The position numbers and the translations under genes are program-made. From Candidatus Physcocola equi (GTDB lineage: Bacteria > Bacteroidota > Bacteroidia > Bacteroidales > Paludibacteraceae), in assembly GCA_018064855.1 (NCBI GenBank), contig JAGHUM010000036.1:1-64000 (forward strand): 64,000 nucleotides of DNA, given 5' to 3'. This document shows positions 8,191-17,232 of the stretch, piece after piece. The notes under the pieces are model-generated. The model was not told the DNA's origin and searched no databases. It saw only the letters and a list, made by a program, of their open reading frames with translations. Within the stretch, counting starts at the first letter, position 1, and the number at the start of each line of letters is the position of its first letter.

Positions 8191-9891
8191 ATGAACGAAT
8201 GGAAAATGCTTTTTCAATATATGAAAAGGCATTGGTTTTTGGCATTCATGGCGCCTGTCTTAGTAATGATAGAGGTTTTTGCAGAAGTTGCTCAGCCTGC
8301 AATTATGGCTAATATCGTCAATGATGGTGTGCTGGGCGGAAATAGTGACGTGATTTATAGTCAAGGCTTGAAAATGATAGTCTTCACTATTGTGGGTGCA
8401 GTGGGAGGTGTGCTCTCTATATATGCCGCCGCCAATGTGGCTTATCGGGTTTCTGCAGATGTGAGAAGGGATATGTTTTCTCATATTCATAAACTATCTT
8501 TCTCTTTTGTTGATAAGTTGCAGATTGGTTCGTTGATTACTAGAATGACTGATGATGTGACGCGTGTTCAACGTGTCATTCAAGCTTCGTTGCGACTTTT
8601 ATTCCGCGCCCCAATCATGTTTGTCAGTGCGATAGCGTTGTTGTTGATGCTTGATGTCAATATTGCTGTCGTTTTGGTTGTCATGGTGCCTTTGTTGTTG
8701 GTTTTTATCTTCTTGTTGTTGCGCAACACTATTCCTTTCTTTGCTGTTGTTCAGCAAAAGTTGGATGGTTTGAATGGCTTTTTGAGAGAAATGCTTGCAG
8801 GAATAAAAGTGGTGAAAACTTATGCCGGAGAAAAATCGGAGCAACGTAGATTTCAGGGGGTAAACCAAGATTGGACCTCCACTTCAATCAGTGTGGCTTT
8901 GCGCACCTCTTTGCTGATGCCAATTTCTGCTCTGATTATAGATTTTGGGGTGATTTCTGTTTTATATGTGGGTGGCTATGAGGCTACTGATGGAAGAATG
9001 AATGTGGGAGACATTATGGCGGCTACGAACTATCTGTCTCAAATAATGATGAGTTTGCGAATGGCGTCTCACATAATTATGGATTTGGCTCAGGCTGATG
9101 CTTCTTTGGTTAGAATCGCGGAACTTATGAAGACTCCTTCTGAGGATGATAGGGCCGATTCTACGGTTTCGCCTGCTGATGGCGCTGTTGTCTTTGAGCA
9201 TGTTTCTTTTGGCTATGATGCCAGCAAACCTTTTATCAAAGACATATCTTTTGATATTCCAAGTGGACAGACACTGCTCTTGCTTGGCTCTACAGGTTCG
9301 GGCAAATCAACGTTAATAAGCCTGTTGCTGAGGTTTTATGATGCGGATTCCGGCACCATCTTGTTGGGAGGTAAGGATATAAAATCAATGAGTCGAAAGA
9401 CGCTTCACACGCATGTCGGTGTTGTTTCTCAAAGAGCGCAATTCTTTGTAGGTACCATCGCTTCCAATCTTCGGATTGGTAAGAATGACGCTACGGACAA
9501 TGAAATGATGCGTGCATTGGAAATGGCGCAGTTGGCTGATTTCGTGCGGAAAGTTCCGGAAGGCCTAAATTATCCCGTAGAACAGGATGGCGTAAATCTG
9601 AGTGGCGGTCAACGTCAGCGTTTGAGTCTCGCCCGCACGTTGTTGTCAAATCCAGATGTGCTGATTCTGGATAACTGCATTGCCGCTATGGATTTTCTCA
9701 CTGCTTCAAAAATTTGGAAGGCGGTCGAGAGCCTGAATTCAACGCGAATTGTGATCGCGCAACGTCCGTCGGTCGCATGTAAGGCGGATAAGATTGTGTT
9801 ACTTAAAGATGGTTGTGTGGAACGGTTTGGCGACTTTGCTGAATTGAAGGATATTTGCGAAGCTGCGTTAGAAGGAAAGGAGGTAGAATAA
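8191..9891 (+). CDS. ABC exporter half-transporter with degenerate ATPase site (heterodimer subunit 1)
   Basis: This 566-aa TMD-NBD fusion has six predicted helices in the first ~300 residues, Walker A GSTGSGKST (about 366-374) and a canonical signature LSGGQRQR (about 470). Walker B reads VLILDN: the catalytic Glu is Asn495. The H-loop reads IAQRP: the switch His is Gln524. This subunit therefore cannot hydrolyse ATP at its own Walker site but supplies a good signature to its partner. The stop overlaps the next gene's ATG by one base (TAATG), showing translational coupling. The substrate is unknown; heterodimers of this type (BmrCD, LmrCD, TM287/288) are often multidrug or lipid exporters. 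Confidence 0.88.
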   Translation: MNEWKMLFQYMKRHWFLAFMAPVLVMIEVFAEVAQPAIMANIVNDGVLGGNSDVIYSQGLKMIVFTIVGAVGGVLSIYAAANVAYRVSADVRRDMFSHIHKLSFSFVDKLQIGSLITRMTDDVTRVQRVIQASLRLLFRAPIMFVSAIALLLMLDVNIAVVLVVMVPLLLVFIFLLLRNTIPFFAVVQQKLDGLNGFLREMLAGIKVVKTYAGEKSEQRRFQGVNQDWTSTSISVALRTSLLMPISALIIDFGVISVLYVGGYEATDGRMNVGDIMAATNYLSQIMMSLRMASHIIMDLAQADASLVRIAELMKTPSEDDRADSTVSPADGAVVFEHVSFGYDASKPFIKDISFDIPSGQTLLLLGSTGSGKSTLISLLLRFYDADSGTILLGGKDIKSMSRKTLHTHVGVVSQRAQFFVGTIASNLRIGKNDATDNEMMRALEMAQLADFVRKVPEGLNYPVEQDGVNLSGGQRQRLSLARTLLSNPDVLILDNCIAAMDFLTASKIWKAVESLNSTRIVIAQRPSVACKADKIVLLKDGCVERFGDFAELKDICEAALEGKEVE

Positions 9892-11723
9892 TGGCACTAA
9901 ATATGGGAGGAATGGGGAAACTCATTAGAGCGGAAAAACATAAACCTAAGAATGGCTGGGAGACACTGAAAAGGCTTACTTCTTATTATACGAAACACAA
10001 ATTAACTATGTTTATTCTGGTGATTTGTGCTGCTATTGATGTGGTGTCTTCCATTGCAACGCCTTTGTTGATAGGTGGGGCATTGGACGATTGTTTCCAT
10101 GTGTCATCAAGGGGTATTCCTTTCTTCGATGTGAATTTCCCGTTGTTGGTAAAGTATATTTTAGTGCTGATAGTTCTTTATGTCCTCTCGGCTTTTTGTT
10201 CATGGTGGAGAGAATACGGACAGCAGAAACTTTCATTGGAAGTGACAAATTTGTTGAGAAACGAACTGATGAAAAAAATGTTGTCTTATCCTGTTTCTTA
10301 TTTCGATAATCACAGCCGTGGTGAGATTATGAGTGGTTTTACCAATGATGTTGAATTGATTAACAAAGGTATCGGAGAAACGCTTTTGCAGATGGTGAGT
10401 GCCGCTATCACTATGGTGGGCATGATTTGCGTGATGTGGAATAAGAGTTGGCAGCTTATGCTTTGCATGGCCTGTACTATCCCCTTGGTGATAATGCTCT
10501 CCAGAATTATTATGGCCAAGTGTAAGTCTTATTTTTCGGCACAGCAAAAGACGGTGGCGGAAATGAACGGAATAATTGAAGAGGGGCTGAACGGATTGAA
10601 AGTGTCTCGTGCTTTTTTGCAGGAGGAAATCCAAATCAATCGTTTTGAAAAAGCCAATAAGGAATTGATGAAAGTGGGAGTGAAGGCTCAGATTTTAAGT
10701 GGATTGATTATGCCTTTGCTGCGTATCCTCGATAATTTGTCTTATATTGTGATCGCTGTGGTTGGTGGCGCAATGGCGTTGTCTGGGGCTATTACTATAG
10801 GTGTGGTGCAGACATTCCTGCTTTATTCTCGTCAGTTCCTTCGCCCTGTAAATATGGTGGCAATGCAGCTCAATCAGGTTCAAAGTGCGATTGCCGGTGC
10901 GGAGCGTATTTTTGAAATGATGGATCAGGCTGCAGAACCATTCTCTGATGATAATAAGGATTGTGTTGAGAGTAGCAGGAATGACATGGATAAAACGCAT
11001 GGTAAGATAGAGTTTCGCCATGTTAGTTTTTCCTATATAGAAGGTGTTCCTGTATTGCAGGATATTTCTTTTGTTATTCTCCCCAATCAGTTCGTGGCGT
11101 TGGTCGGTCAGACTGGCGAAGGCAAATCAACTATAGTAAATCTTTTGCTGCGTTTCTACAAACCTCAATCCGGGGAAATCTTGATTGATGACGTAAACAT
11201 CAATGATATGCCTCTTGCTGAATTGCGTCATAAGGTTGGCTTGGTTCTTCAAGATGCGATTTTGTTTTCCGATACGGTGAAATATAATATCAAATATGGC
11301 AGACCATCGGCAAGTGATGCAGAGATGAAACAGGCTGCGGTGTTGTCGAATGCGGATAAAGTGATTGAACCTTTGCCGGAAAAATATGATACGATGCTTT
11401 CAAACCAAGGGGTGAATATCAGTCAGGGTGAGCGGCAACTCTGCACTATAGCCCGTGCTGTTTTGCCTGGTGCTCCTATTCTTATTTTCGATGAAGCCAC
11501 AAGCAACATCGATGTATATACCGAGAAATTGGTGCAAGGCGCAGTTGATAATTTGCATCACAAGTCCACTTGCTTCATTATTGCTCATCGTTTGTCAACA
11601 GTTCAGGGAGCCGATAATATTTTGGTGCTGGCTGGTGGAAAAGTGGCGGAATCGGGAACCCATGATGCTTTGATGGCAAATGAAAAGTCCATTTACGGAG
11701 AAATCTTCAGGAGTCAGTTTTAA
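9891..11723 (+). CDS. ABC exporter half-transporter with canonical Walker site (heterodimer subunit 2)
   Basis: The start is taken at ATG 9891, which overlaps the previous stop; a longer frame opens at 9855 but would overlap 37 nt. The 610-aa protein has an N-terminal TMD with six helices, then an NBD with Walker A GQTGEGKST (K412), Walker B ILIFDE (D534, E535) and switch His566 in IAHRLSTV. Its signature is degenerate, ISQGERQL (510-517) instead of LSGGQ. Together with subunit 1 this gives one competent composite site and one degenerate site. The substrate is not predictable. Confidence 0.9.
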   Translation: MALNMGGMGKLIRAEKHKPKNGWETLKRLTSYYTKHKLTMFILVICAAIDVVSSIATPLLIGGALDDCFHVSSRGIPFFDVNFPLLVKYILVLIVLYVLSAFCSWWREYGQQKLSLEVTNLLRNELMKKMLSYPVSYFDNHSRGEIMSGFTNDVELINKGIGETLLQMVSAAITMVGMICVMWNKSWQLMLCMACTIPLVIMLSRIIMAKCKSYFSAQQKTVAEMNGIIEEGLNGLKVSRAFLQEEIQINRFEKANKELMKVGVKAQILSGLIMPLLRILDNLSYIVIAVVGGAMALSGAITIGVVQTFLLYSRQFLRPVNMVAMQLNQVQSAIAGAERIFEMMDQAAEPFSDDNKDCVESSRNDMDKTHGKIEFRHVSFSYIEGVPVLQDISFVILPNQFVALVGQTGEGKSTIVNLLLRFYKPQSGEILIDDVNINDMPLAELRHKVGLVLQDAILFSDTVKYNIKYGRPSASDAEMKQAAVLSNADKVIEPLPEKYDTMLSNQGVNISQGERQLCTIARAVLPGAPILIFDEATSNIDVYTEKLVQGAVDNLHHKSTCFIIAHRLSTVQGADNILVLAGGKVAESGTHDALMANEKSIYGEIFRSQF

Positions 11724-11773
11724 GTGACGGCTCTTAGACGTTGTTTTAATTTTTTTATAATGCTGTTTTTTAC

Positions 11774-11781
11774 TAACTTTG
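11774..11781 (+). promoter_or_regulatory. -7 promoter box upstream of the META lipoprotein
   Basis: TAACTTTG matches TAnnTTTG exactly and lies 32 nt before the ATG. The -33 region is only T-rich (no TTTG). Confidence 0.5.
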
Positions 11782-11813
11782 CATTATTAAAAATCAAATA
11801 AAAGTTAAAAATC

Positions 11814-12302
11814 ATGAAGAAAGTATTTTTCATTGCTGCGTCGGTTATGGCATTGGCTTCTTGTGGTAATAATGGTGGCTCCGACGTTAAGTGTCCTGCC
11901 GATTCTTCTTCTTGCGATTCTGCAAAAAAATGTTGTGAAAAGGTGTGCTGCTTTAATGGCGAATGGACTATTGTAGAAGCGAATGGCCAGGCTATTGCTG
12001 TAGATACAACAGACGAGGCTGCTTCAACTCCTACTTTGGAATTCAATGTTGCGGAAAAGTTGGTTTCTGGTTCTACTGGATGCAACAACATCACTGGTTC
12101 TTTCTCATGCTGTGCTGAATCTAAGAGCTTGGATTTGAGTTCTATCGGCGTGACTAAAAGAATGTGCAAAGACATGAACACTGAAAGTCAGGTTCTTCTT
12201 GCTCTTTCGAAGGTTAAGACTTTCGATGTTACTGCTGATTCTTTGATGCTTTCAGACAGTGCGAATGTAGTCGTAGCAAAGTTGGCTCGCATTAAAAAGT
12301 AA
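11814..12302 (+). CDS. META/HslJ-like domain lipoprotein with Cys-rich linker
   Basis: This 162-aa lipoprotein has the lipobox LASC (about residues 15-18), so it is membrane-anchored after the signal peptide. It is followed by a short linker unusually rich in Cys (CPADSSSCDSAKKCCEKVCC). The META domain then starts at NGEWTIVEANG and shows TPTLEFN, the invariant GSTGCNNITGSF loop and TKRMCKDMNTE. META/HslJ proteins are envelope proteins of poorly defined role, linked to heat-shock or novobiocin tolerance in E. coli. The linker cysteines could bind metal or form disulphides; this is inference. Confidence 0.85.
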   Translation: MKKVFFIAASVMALASCGNNGGSDVKCPADSSSCDSAKKCCEKVCCFNGEWTIVEANGQAIAVDTTDEAASTPTLEFNVAEKLVSGSTGCNNITGSFSCCAESKSLDLSSIGVTKRMCKDMNTESQVLLALSKVKTFDVTADSLMLSDSANVVVAKLARIKK

Positions 12303-12334
12303 TACTTAGTTACGTTATTATACAAACAGTAACA

Positions 12335-12367
12335 GGGCTGAATCCGGTAAGGTTCAGCCCTTTTTTT
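12335..12367 (+). terminator. Terminator after the META lipoprotein
   Basis: GGGCTGAA (12335-12342) pairs with TTCAGCCC (12353-12360), followed by seven T. Confidence 0.9.
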
Positions 12368-12368
12368 G

Positions 12369-12376
12369 TATCTTTG
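12369..12376 (+). promoter_or_regulatory. -7 promoter box for the MATE gene
   Basis: TATCTTTG matches TAnnTTTG and starts two bases after the upstream terminator's T-run, 20 nt before the MATE ATG. No clear -33 TTTG. Confidence 0.5.
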
Positions 12377-12396
12377 CACTCCGAAAAAACAAAAAG

Positions 12397-13749
12397 ATGA
12401 AAGCGGATACGAAGAAAGCGGGTATTGATATGCTTAATGGCAGTCTGCTCGATAAAATCATAATGTTTGCCTTACCTCTCGCCGCAAGTAGTGTGCTTCA
12501 GCAGTTATTCAATTCGATAGATATGGCTGTGGTTGGAAATTATGCGGGGAAAGAGGCTCTGGCTGCAGTGGGTAGCAACAGCTCTGTCATAAGTTTGGTG
12601 GTGACTTTGTTTGTCGGTGTTTCGGTAGGTGCCAATTATGTGATAGCCAACTACATTGGTTGCAAAAACAGGCAAGGGATAAAGGATGCAGTTGCTACTA
12701 TTGCCAGTGTTTCGTTGGTTAGTGGTGTTTTGCTTCTGTTTTTAGGAATAAGGTTGGCGCGTCCCATTCTTGAGTTTATAGATACACCAACGGATGTCAT
12801 AGATCTTTCTACTTTATACCTGCAACTGTATTTTGCAGGTATTCCTTTTATTATGGTTTTCAATTTTGGTTCCGCCATCCTTCGGAGTATGGGCGATACC
12901 AAGCGGCCTTTATATTGTCTTTTTGTTTCGGGTGCTATTAATGCGGTCCTCAATATCATACTTGTTGTGTGTTTCAATATGGGGGTGGCAGGAGTCGGTA
13001 TTGCCACCTTGGTCGCAAATGCTATCAATGCGGTCTTGATTGTTTACATTTTACAGCACGAAAGGAATCCGTTCCGTTTGGTGTTTGCCCGTATCACTTT
13101 CCATAAGAAGGAATTGACAAAAATGTTGCAGATAGGTATCCCGGCTGGTGTTCAAGGCTTGGTATTTGCCATTGCTAACGTCACCATACAGTCTTCAATT
13201 AATAGTTTTGGATCGTCGGCTATGTCAGGTTCGGCAGCCGCCCTCAATTACGAGCATTTCTGTTATTTCATTATCGCGGCTTTTTCCAGCGCGGCAGTCA
13301 CCTTTATGGGACAAAACATAGCAGCAGGCAAGAAGGAAAGGTGTCGTCGCATCTTTTTTCACACCATGTGGCTTTGTGTGGTAAGTTGTTGCTTCTTCAA
13401 TGTCCTTTTCACTTGGCAGGAGTCTTTCTTCATCGGTATTTTCAATTCCGACCCTGAAGTTCATGAGTTTGCCTATGTCCGCATGGAGTGGGTGCTGTTG
13501 CTGCAGTTTGTTGCAAGCAGTTATGAGGTGTCGAGTGGTGCTTTGCGTGGCTTGGGTTATTCGTCTCTACCTGCAGCTCTTACGGTTGTGGGGACTTGCG
13601 TGCTGCGTCTTTGTTGGGTGTATTGGTTCATTCCATCTCACCATGTTTTCAAGTGGCTTATGGTGGTATATCCTATTTCTTGGGTGGTGACTGGAGTTAT
13701 GGTGCTTCTATCTTATTATGTAGTGTGCAAGCGGAAGAATATATATTAG
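12397..13749 (+). CDS. MATE family efflux transporter
   Basis: This 450-aa integral membrane protein has about 12 hydrophobic segments arranged as two six-helix bundles. MATE signatures are present in the N-terminal half (PLAASSVLQQLFNSIDMAVVG, read as two parts; YIGCKN; FGSAILRSMGD) and the C-terminal half (QIGIPAGVQGL; ALNYEHF; GALRGLGYSSLPA). Such proteins export cationic drugs or metabolites using Na+ or H+. It is an isolated gene with its own promoter box and a terminator behind it. The substrate is not predictable. Confidence 0.92.
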   Translation: MKADTKKAGIDMLNGSLLDKIIMFALPLAASSVLQQLFNSIDMAVVGNYAGKEALAAVGSNSSVISLVVTLFVGVSVGANYVIANYIGCKNRQGIKDAVATIASVSLVSGVLLLFLGIRLARPILEFIDTPTDVIDLSTLYLQLYFAGIPFIMVFNFGSAILRSMGDTKRPLYCLFVSGAINAVLNIILVVCFNMGVAGVGIATLVANAINAVLIVYILQHERNPFRLVFARITFHKKELTKMLQIGIPAGVQGLVFAIANVTIQSSINSFGSSAMSGSAAALNYEHFCYFIIAAFSSAAVTFMGQNIAAGKKERCRRIFFHTMWLCVVSCCFFNVLFTWQESFFIGIFNSDPEVHEFAYVRMEWVLLLQFVASSYEVSSGALRGLGYSSLPAALTVVGTCVLRLCWVYWFIPSHHVFKWLMVVYPISWVVTGVMVLLSYYVVCKRKNIY

Positions 13750-13789
13750 AATTTTTTTGATCATTTGAGGGTATGATATTATAAATAAA

Positions 13790-13819
13790 AAATCCCAACA
13801 AGTTGACTTGTTGGGATTT
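13790..13819. terminator. Bidirectional terminator between MATE gene and rpmA
   Basis: A perfect 14-bp inverted repeat (13790-13803 with 13806-13819, AAATCCCAACAAGT) is flanked by A-rich and T-containing sequence, serving two convergent genes. Confidence 0.85.
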
Positions 13820-13841
13820 ATGTATGATAAGATAAATCTTA

Positions 13842-14108
13842 TTAAGCTTCAGCTTCGTTAGGCTTTACTGAAACATAAGACTTGTTGTCGCGTTTCTTCT
13901 GGAATACAACAACACCATCGATCAATGCGAACAAAGTGTGGTCTTTACCCATACCTACGTTAGCACCTGGATAGTGAACTGTACCACGCTGACGAACCAA
14001 GATGTTTCCAGCCAATACTTTTTCATCGCCGAATTTTTTGATGCCGAGTCGTTTGCTTTCTGATTCACGGCCGTTCTTAGAACTACCTACACCTTTCTTA
14101 TGTGCCAT
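13842..14108 (-). CDS. rpmA: 50S ribosomal protein L27
   Basis: L27 (bL27) lies near the peptidyl transferase centre. [45 protein letters not shown] and the [12 protein letters not shown] segment are diagnostic. The 88-aa protein starts directly with MAHKKG, so there is no cleavable N-terminal extension of the Firmicutes type. It follows rplU by 19 nt in the universal L21-L27 pair. Confidence 0.97.
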   Translation of the reverse strand: MAHKKGVGSSKNGRESESKRLGIKKFGDEKVLAGNILVRQRGTVHYPGANVGMGKDHTLFALIDGVVVFQKKRDNKSYVSVKPNEAEA

Positions 14109-14127
14109 TTTCTTTTCCTCCTTTTAA

Positions 14128-14463
14128 TTAAGCGATAACATCATTGATTTTGATTTCAGTGAAGTACTGACGGTGACCGTTCAACTTGCGAAGACCTTTT
14201 CTTCTCTTTTTGTGGAAAACGAGCACTTTGTCACCCTTAACGTGTGAAAGCACTGTTGCGCTAACCTTAGCACCGCTGATAGTTGGAGTGCCTACAGTTA
14301 CATTACCACCGTTATCTACTAAAAGAACACGGTCAAATTCAACGTTTGAGTTGATTTCTGCATCTTCTTCTACGTTGTTCTGGTTGTGAAGACGCTGAAC
14401 GAACAACTTCTGGTCTTTTTCTACTTTAAATTGCTGACCTGCAATTTCTACAATAGCGTACAT
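14128..14463 (-). CDS. rplU: 50S ribosomal protein L21
   Basis: L21 (bL21) starts [18 protein letters not shown], the family hallmark, with the later [20 protein letters not shown] rRNA-binding segment. It is 111 aa, slightly longer than the ~103 of E. coli because of an acidic insertion ([12 protein letters not shown], about residues 29-40). It is first gene of the rplU-rpmA unit, behind a good promoter and a folded leader. Confidence 0.96.
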   Translation of the reverse strand: MYAIVEIAGQQFKVEKDQKLFVQRLHNQNNVEEDAEINSNVEFDRVLLVDNGGNVTVGTPTISGAKVSATVLSHVKGDKVLVFHKKRRKGLRKLNGHRQYFTEIKINDVIA

Positions 14464-14488
14464 TTTGTATTATTACTATTTGCGTTGA

Positions 14489-14577
14489 TTCCGGTGGCGG
14501 ATGGCATTTTACCATCACTTTTTCTGCCACGAAGGAAATTGTTCGCAAAATTAAAATTTATTTTAATATTTTGCAAA
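14489..14577 (-). promoter_or_regulatory. rplU promoter and structured mRNA leader
   Basis: Promoter on the minus strand: -7 TAATTTTG at 14546-14553 and -33 TTTG at 14574-14577, 20 bp apart. Transcription would start near 14539. The leader then folds into one interrupted stem: TTCC/GGAA (14489-14492 with 14534-14537), GTGGC/GCCAC (14494-14498 with 14526-14530) and GATGG/CCATC (14500-14504 with 14512-14516). The mRNA would thus begin almost exactly at the base of the stem. A role as an L21 autoregulatory element is inference. Confidence 0.6.
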
Positions 14578-14648
14578 TCTTTCTTGCTAAAATTCTGCAA
14601 GTTCCCGTTTTTTTGTTTTTGTGTGCGGTCTCCAGTGCAAATGCTGAA

Positions 14649-15956
14649 TCAGTTGATTCGTGTGATTTTTGCACCTAGTGCGTTTAGTCGCTCGTCTATT
14701 CTTTCGTATCCGCGGTCAATCTGTTCAATGTTGCTTATGGTGCTTGTGCCGTTCGCGCTCATTGCTGCAATAAGCAATGCAATGCCGGCACGAATGTCTG
14801 GTGAACTCATTTTTGAGGCACGAAGGGCGTTCTGACGGGCCAAACCGATGACTGTGGCACGGTGTGGGTCACAGAGGATGATCTGGGCGCCCATGTCAAT
14901 GAGTTTATCCACAAAGAATAATCTGCTTTCAAACATTTTCTGGTGGATCAACACACTGCCTTGCGCTTGTGTGGCTACTACAAGAAATACGCTGAGCAAG
15001 TCTGGGGTCAATCCTGGCCATGGCGCGTCGGCGAAATTCATGATGGAACCATCAATGAATGTGTCGATGGTGTAAATATGTTGCTTTGGAATGAAAATGT
15101 CGTCGCCTCTGAGTTCCATTTTGATTCCTAATTTGCGGAAACTGTCGGGTATGATGCCAAGTTCTTTGTAGCACACATCTTTGATGGTCAACTCGCTTTC
15201 TGTCATAGCCGCCATGCCGATGAACGATCCGATTTCAATCATGTCGGGTAGTAAACGGTGCTGACAGCCATGTAGTTTTTCAACTCCTTCAATGGTGAGC
15301 AGATTCGAGCCCAACCCTGTGATTTTTGCCCCCATGTTAACAAGCATTCTGCAAAGTTGCTGGATGTATGGCTCGCATGCGGCGTTATATATGGTGGTCG
15401 TTCCTTTGGCAGTGACTGCTGTCATGATGATGTTGGCGGTTCCTGTTACAGATGCCTCATCCAATAGCATGTAGCATCCATTTAAGCCTTTGGTCGTGAC
15501 ATTGTAGAGCTGTTTACTGCTGTCATATTCGAATTCTGCACCCAATTTCTGGATGCCGATGAAATGTGTGTCGAGCCTTCTGCGGCCAATCTTGTCGCCT
15601 CCGGGTTTTGGCACCATGGCATAGCCAAGTCTGCTCAATAATGGACCGACTAAAAGAATGGAGCCACGGAGTGCTGTGCATTGACGAAGGAATTCTTCGC
15701 TGTGTATGTATTCCTCGTTGATGTTGTCTGCCTTAAATGTGAAAGTGTTGTTCCCTTCCTTTCTGACGTAAATACCCATGTCCATCATCAAATGGATAAG
15801 GTTGTTCACATCTAATATGTTGGGCACGTTGCTTATGGTTACTTCTTCATCGGTGAGGACGGTGGCGCAAATCACTTCAAGGGCTTCGTTCTTGGCTCCT
15901 TGTGGAATGATTTCCCCTGATAATGGATGTCCGCCTTCAATTACAAATTTTGCCAT
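14649..15956 (-). CDS. murA: UDP-N-acetylglucosamine 1-carboxyvinyltransferase, Cys-to-Asp variant
   Basis: MurA transfers enolpyruvate from PEP to UDP-GlcNAc, the first committed step of peptidoglycan synthesis. The 435-aa protein starts MAKFVIEGGHPLSGEI and shows GAKNEALEVI, RGSILLVGPLL and the mobile loop KPGGDKIGRRRLDTH. In this loop E. coli has Cys115 (PGGCTIG), the residue alkylated by fosfomycin; here the position is Asp121 (codon 15596-15594). Cys-to-Asp at this site is known from Mycobacterium, Chlamydia and Borrelia and gives fosfomycin-insensitive, active enzyme. The product is therefore probably functional and intrinsically resistant. Confidence 0.96.
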   Translation of the reverse strand: MAKFVIEGGHPLSGEIIPQGAKNEALEVICATVLTDEEVTISNVPNILDVNNLIHLMMDMGIYVRKEGNNTFTFKADNINEEYIHSEEFLRQCTALRGSILLVGPLLSRLGYAMVPKPGGDKIGRRRLDTHFIGIQKLGAEFEYDSSKQLYNVTTKGLNGCYMLLDEASVTGTANIIMTAVTAKGTTTIYNAACEPYIQQLCRMLVNMGAKITGLGSNLLTIEGVEKLHGCQHRLLPDMIEIGSFIGMAAMTESELTIKDVCYKELGIIPDSFRKLGIKMELRGDDIFIPKQHIYTIDTFIDGSIMNFADAPWPGLTPDLLSVFLVVATQAQGSVLIHQKMFESRLFFVDKLIDMGAQIILCDPHRATVIGLARQNALRASKMSSPDIRAGIALLIAAMSANGTSTISNIEQIDRGYERIDERLNALGAKITRIN

Positions 15957-16027
15957 AGTCGTAACTCTTTGTTTTTTACGTTTTTGTTATTGAGGTCTTT
16001 TTAGAAGTCTGCCAAATTAACGGCTTC

Positions 16028-17221
16028 TTAATTCTTTTCGCAGCCAATCAATATGACCTCTTTGTTGGAAAGGGTGGTTGCGAACAGGTAAAAAGTTCCT
16101 CCGTCACTTATTTTAAGTTTCTTTTTTATAAGTTCTGGCGTTGTCGGGCAGTTCCGTACACTGACGTTTGCTTTGTTGGTTCCGCCAAAGGTCTTTTGGT
16201 ATTCTTTCTTGTCGAATTTGCATGCCCCAATTATGCGGAATGAGCGTCCGGGAAACTTGTCGATCAAGTTGTCGGAAGTGTATAAATGGCTGTTGGGGCT
16301 CAATGGTTTTGCTTCATACACTTGGGCCAGGCTTTTGTGGCATCCGGCTTTCATGATGGCGCTGTTTGGCTCATATAAATATTTGCCTAATCCATTGGCG
16401 TATGCTGTTTTTCTCTCGTTTTCTTCTTTATAGGTGAAAGAAAAACATTCTCTGCCAGATTTGCAGATGTTTATGCAATGGATAACTGGCTCGCAGAAAC
16501 CATTTTTCTCGCAATTTAGTTCCAATAGCAATTCTTTGCATTCGTTGTTTGTTGCAACGATGTGAATGGCTTGGATATACTTGTGAAAATCTTCGATTGC
16601 TTGAGCGATATCGAGCATTGGTGAGTATTTCACAAGCATGCGTTTGCATCTCTCTGCGATTTGTGGCAGCATGGATGTCAGGTCGGGGATGCAGTCCGAT
16701 GGAATAACGGTTTTCTTCCCATTCGCATCCCTTCTGGCGGGGTCTATATAAACTAAATCGAAACTGGAATTGTTTTGAGCCAGAAAATCTTCCGCGGTTT
16801 GGTGGAAGATGGTGGCATTCCCCATTTCTAAGGCTTTGAAATTCTCTTCTGCTATGTCGCAAAGTTCTCGGTTTTGCTCCACATAGTACGCTTTCCCGAA
16901 TTTTTTTGACAAAAAGTGGAAATCAATACCAAAACCGCCGGTCATATCTACCATGGAATCGCCAGAAGATATGATATCCTGCTTGTATTGGCCGGTTTCC
17001 TCTGAAGAACATTGCTCCATGGATAATCCGATGGGGTAGATGATGTCTGGGTTGTTCGCCCAAGATGGTATTTTCTTTCTGGCTTTTTGCTGCCCTTCTA
17101 TTTGCTGTAGTGCTCGTTTGAGGTCGATATTGCAAGAAGCGTATTTCAGAGCTACTTTCTTGGGGTCCTCATCGGCATGAAGTAGGACAAAATCTTTTAT
17201 CTCTTTGCTTAATTGCCCCAT
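16028..17221 (-). CDS. Class I SAM-dependent methyltransferase with THUMP-like C-terminal domain
   Basis: The start is taken at ATG 17221 (MGQLSKEI); the frame is open two codons further, but only to a TTG. The 397-aa protein has an N-terminal helical region, then a Rossmann methyltransferase core with motif I VDMTGGFGIDFHFL (about 91-104), acidic motif II YYVEQN and motif IV VYIDPARRD. The C-terminal half resembles the THUMP-like/ferredoxin-like domains of the PG_1098-type Bacteroidetes proteins. DPARRD resembles the DPPR/NPPY type motifs of nucleic-acid methylases, so an RNA substrate is plausible but unproven. It lies 11 nt behind purU and is probably co-transcribed. Confidence 0.8.
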   Translation of the reverse strand: MGQLSKEIKDFVLLHADEDPKKVALKYASCNIDLKRALQQIEGQQKARKKIPSWANNPDIIYPIGLSMEQCSSEETGQYKQDIISSGDSMVDMTGGFGIDFHFLSKKFGKAYYVEQNRELCDIAEENFKALEMGNATIFHQTAEDFLAQNNSSFDLVYIDPARRDANGKKTVIPSDCIPDLTSMLPQIAERCKRMLVKYSPMLDIAQAIEDFHKYIQAIHIVATNNECKELLLELNCEKNGFCEPVIHCINICKSGRECFSFTYKEENERKTAYANGLGKYLYEPNSAIMKAGCHKSLAQVYEAKPLSPNSHLYTSDNLIDKFPGRSFRIIGACKFDKKEYQKTFGGTNKANVSVRNCPTTPELIKKKLKISDGGTFYLFATTLSNKEVILIGCEKN

Positions 17222-17232
17222 TGACAATAGAC

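Noticed and set aside
9855..9890. Upstream start for the second ABC subunit at 9855
   Set aside because: It would overlap the first subunit by 37 nt and add a basic, non-conserved N-terminus; ATG 9891 in the TAATG overlap is the natural start.
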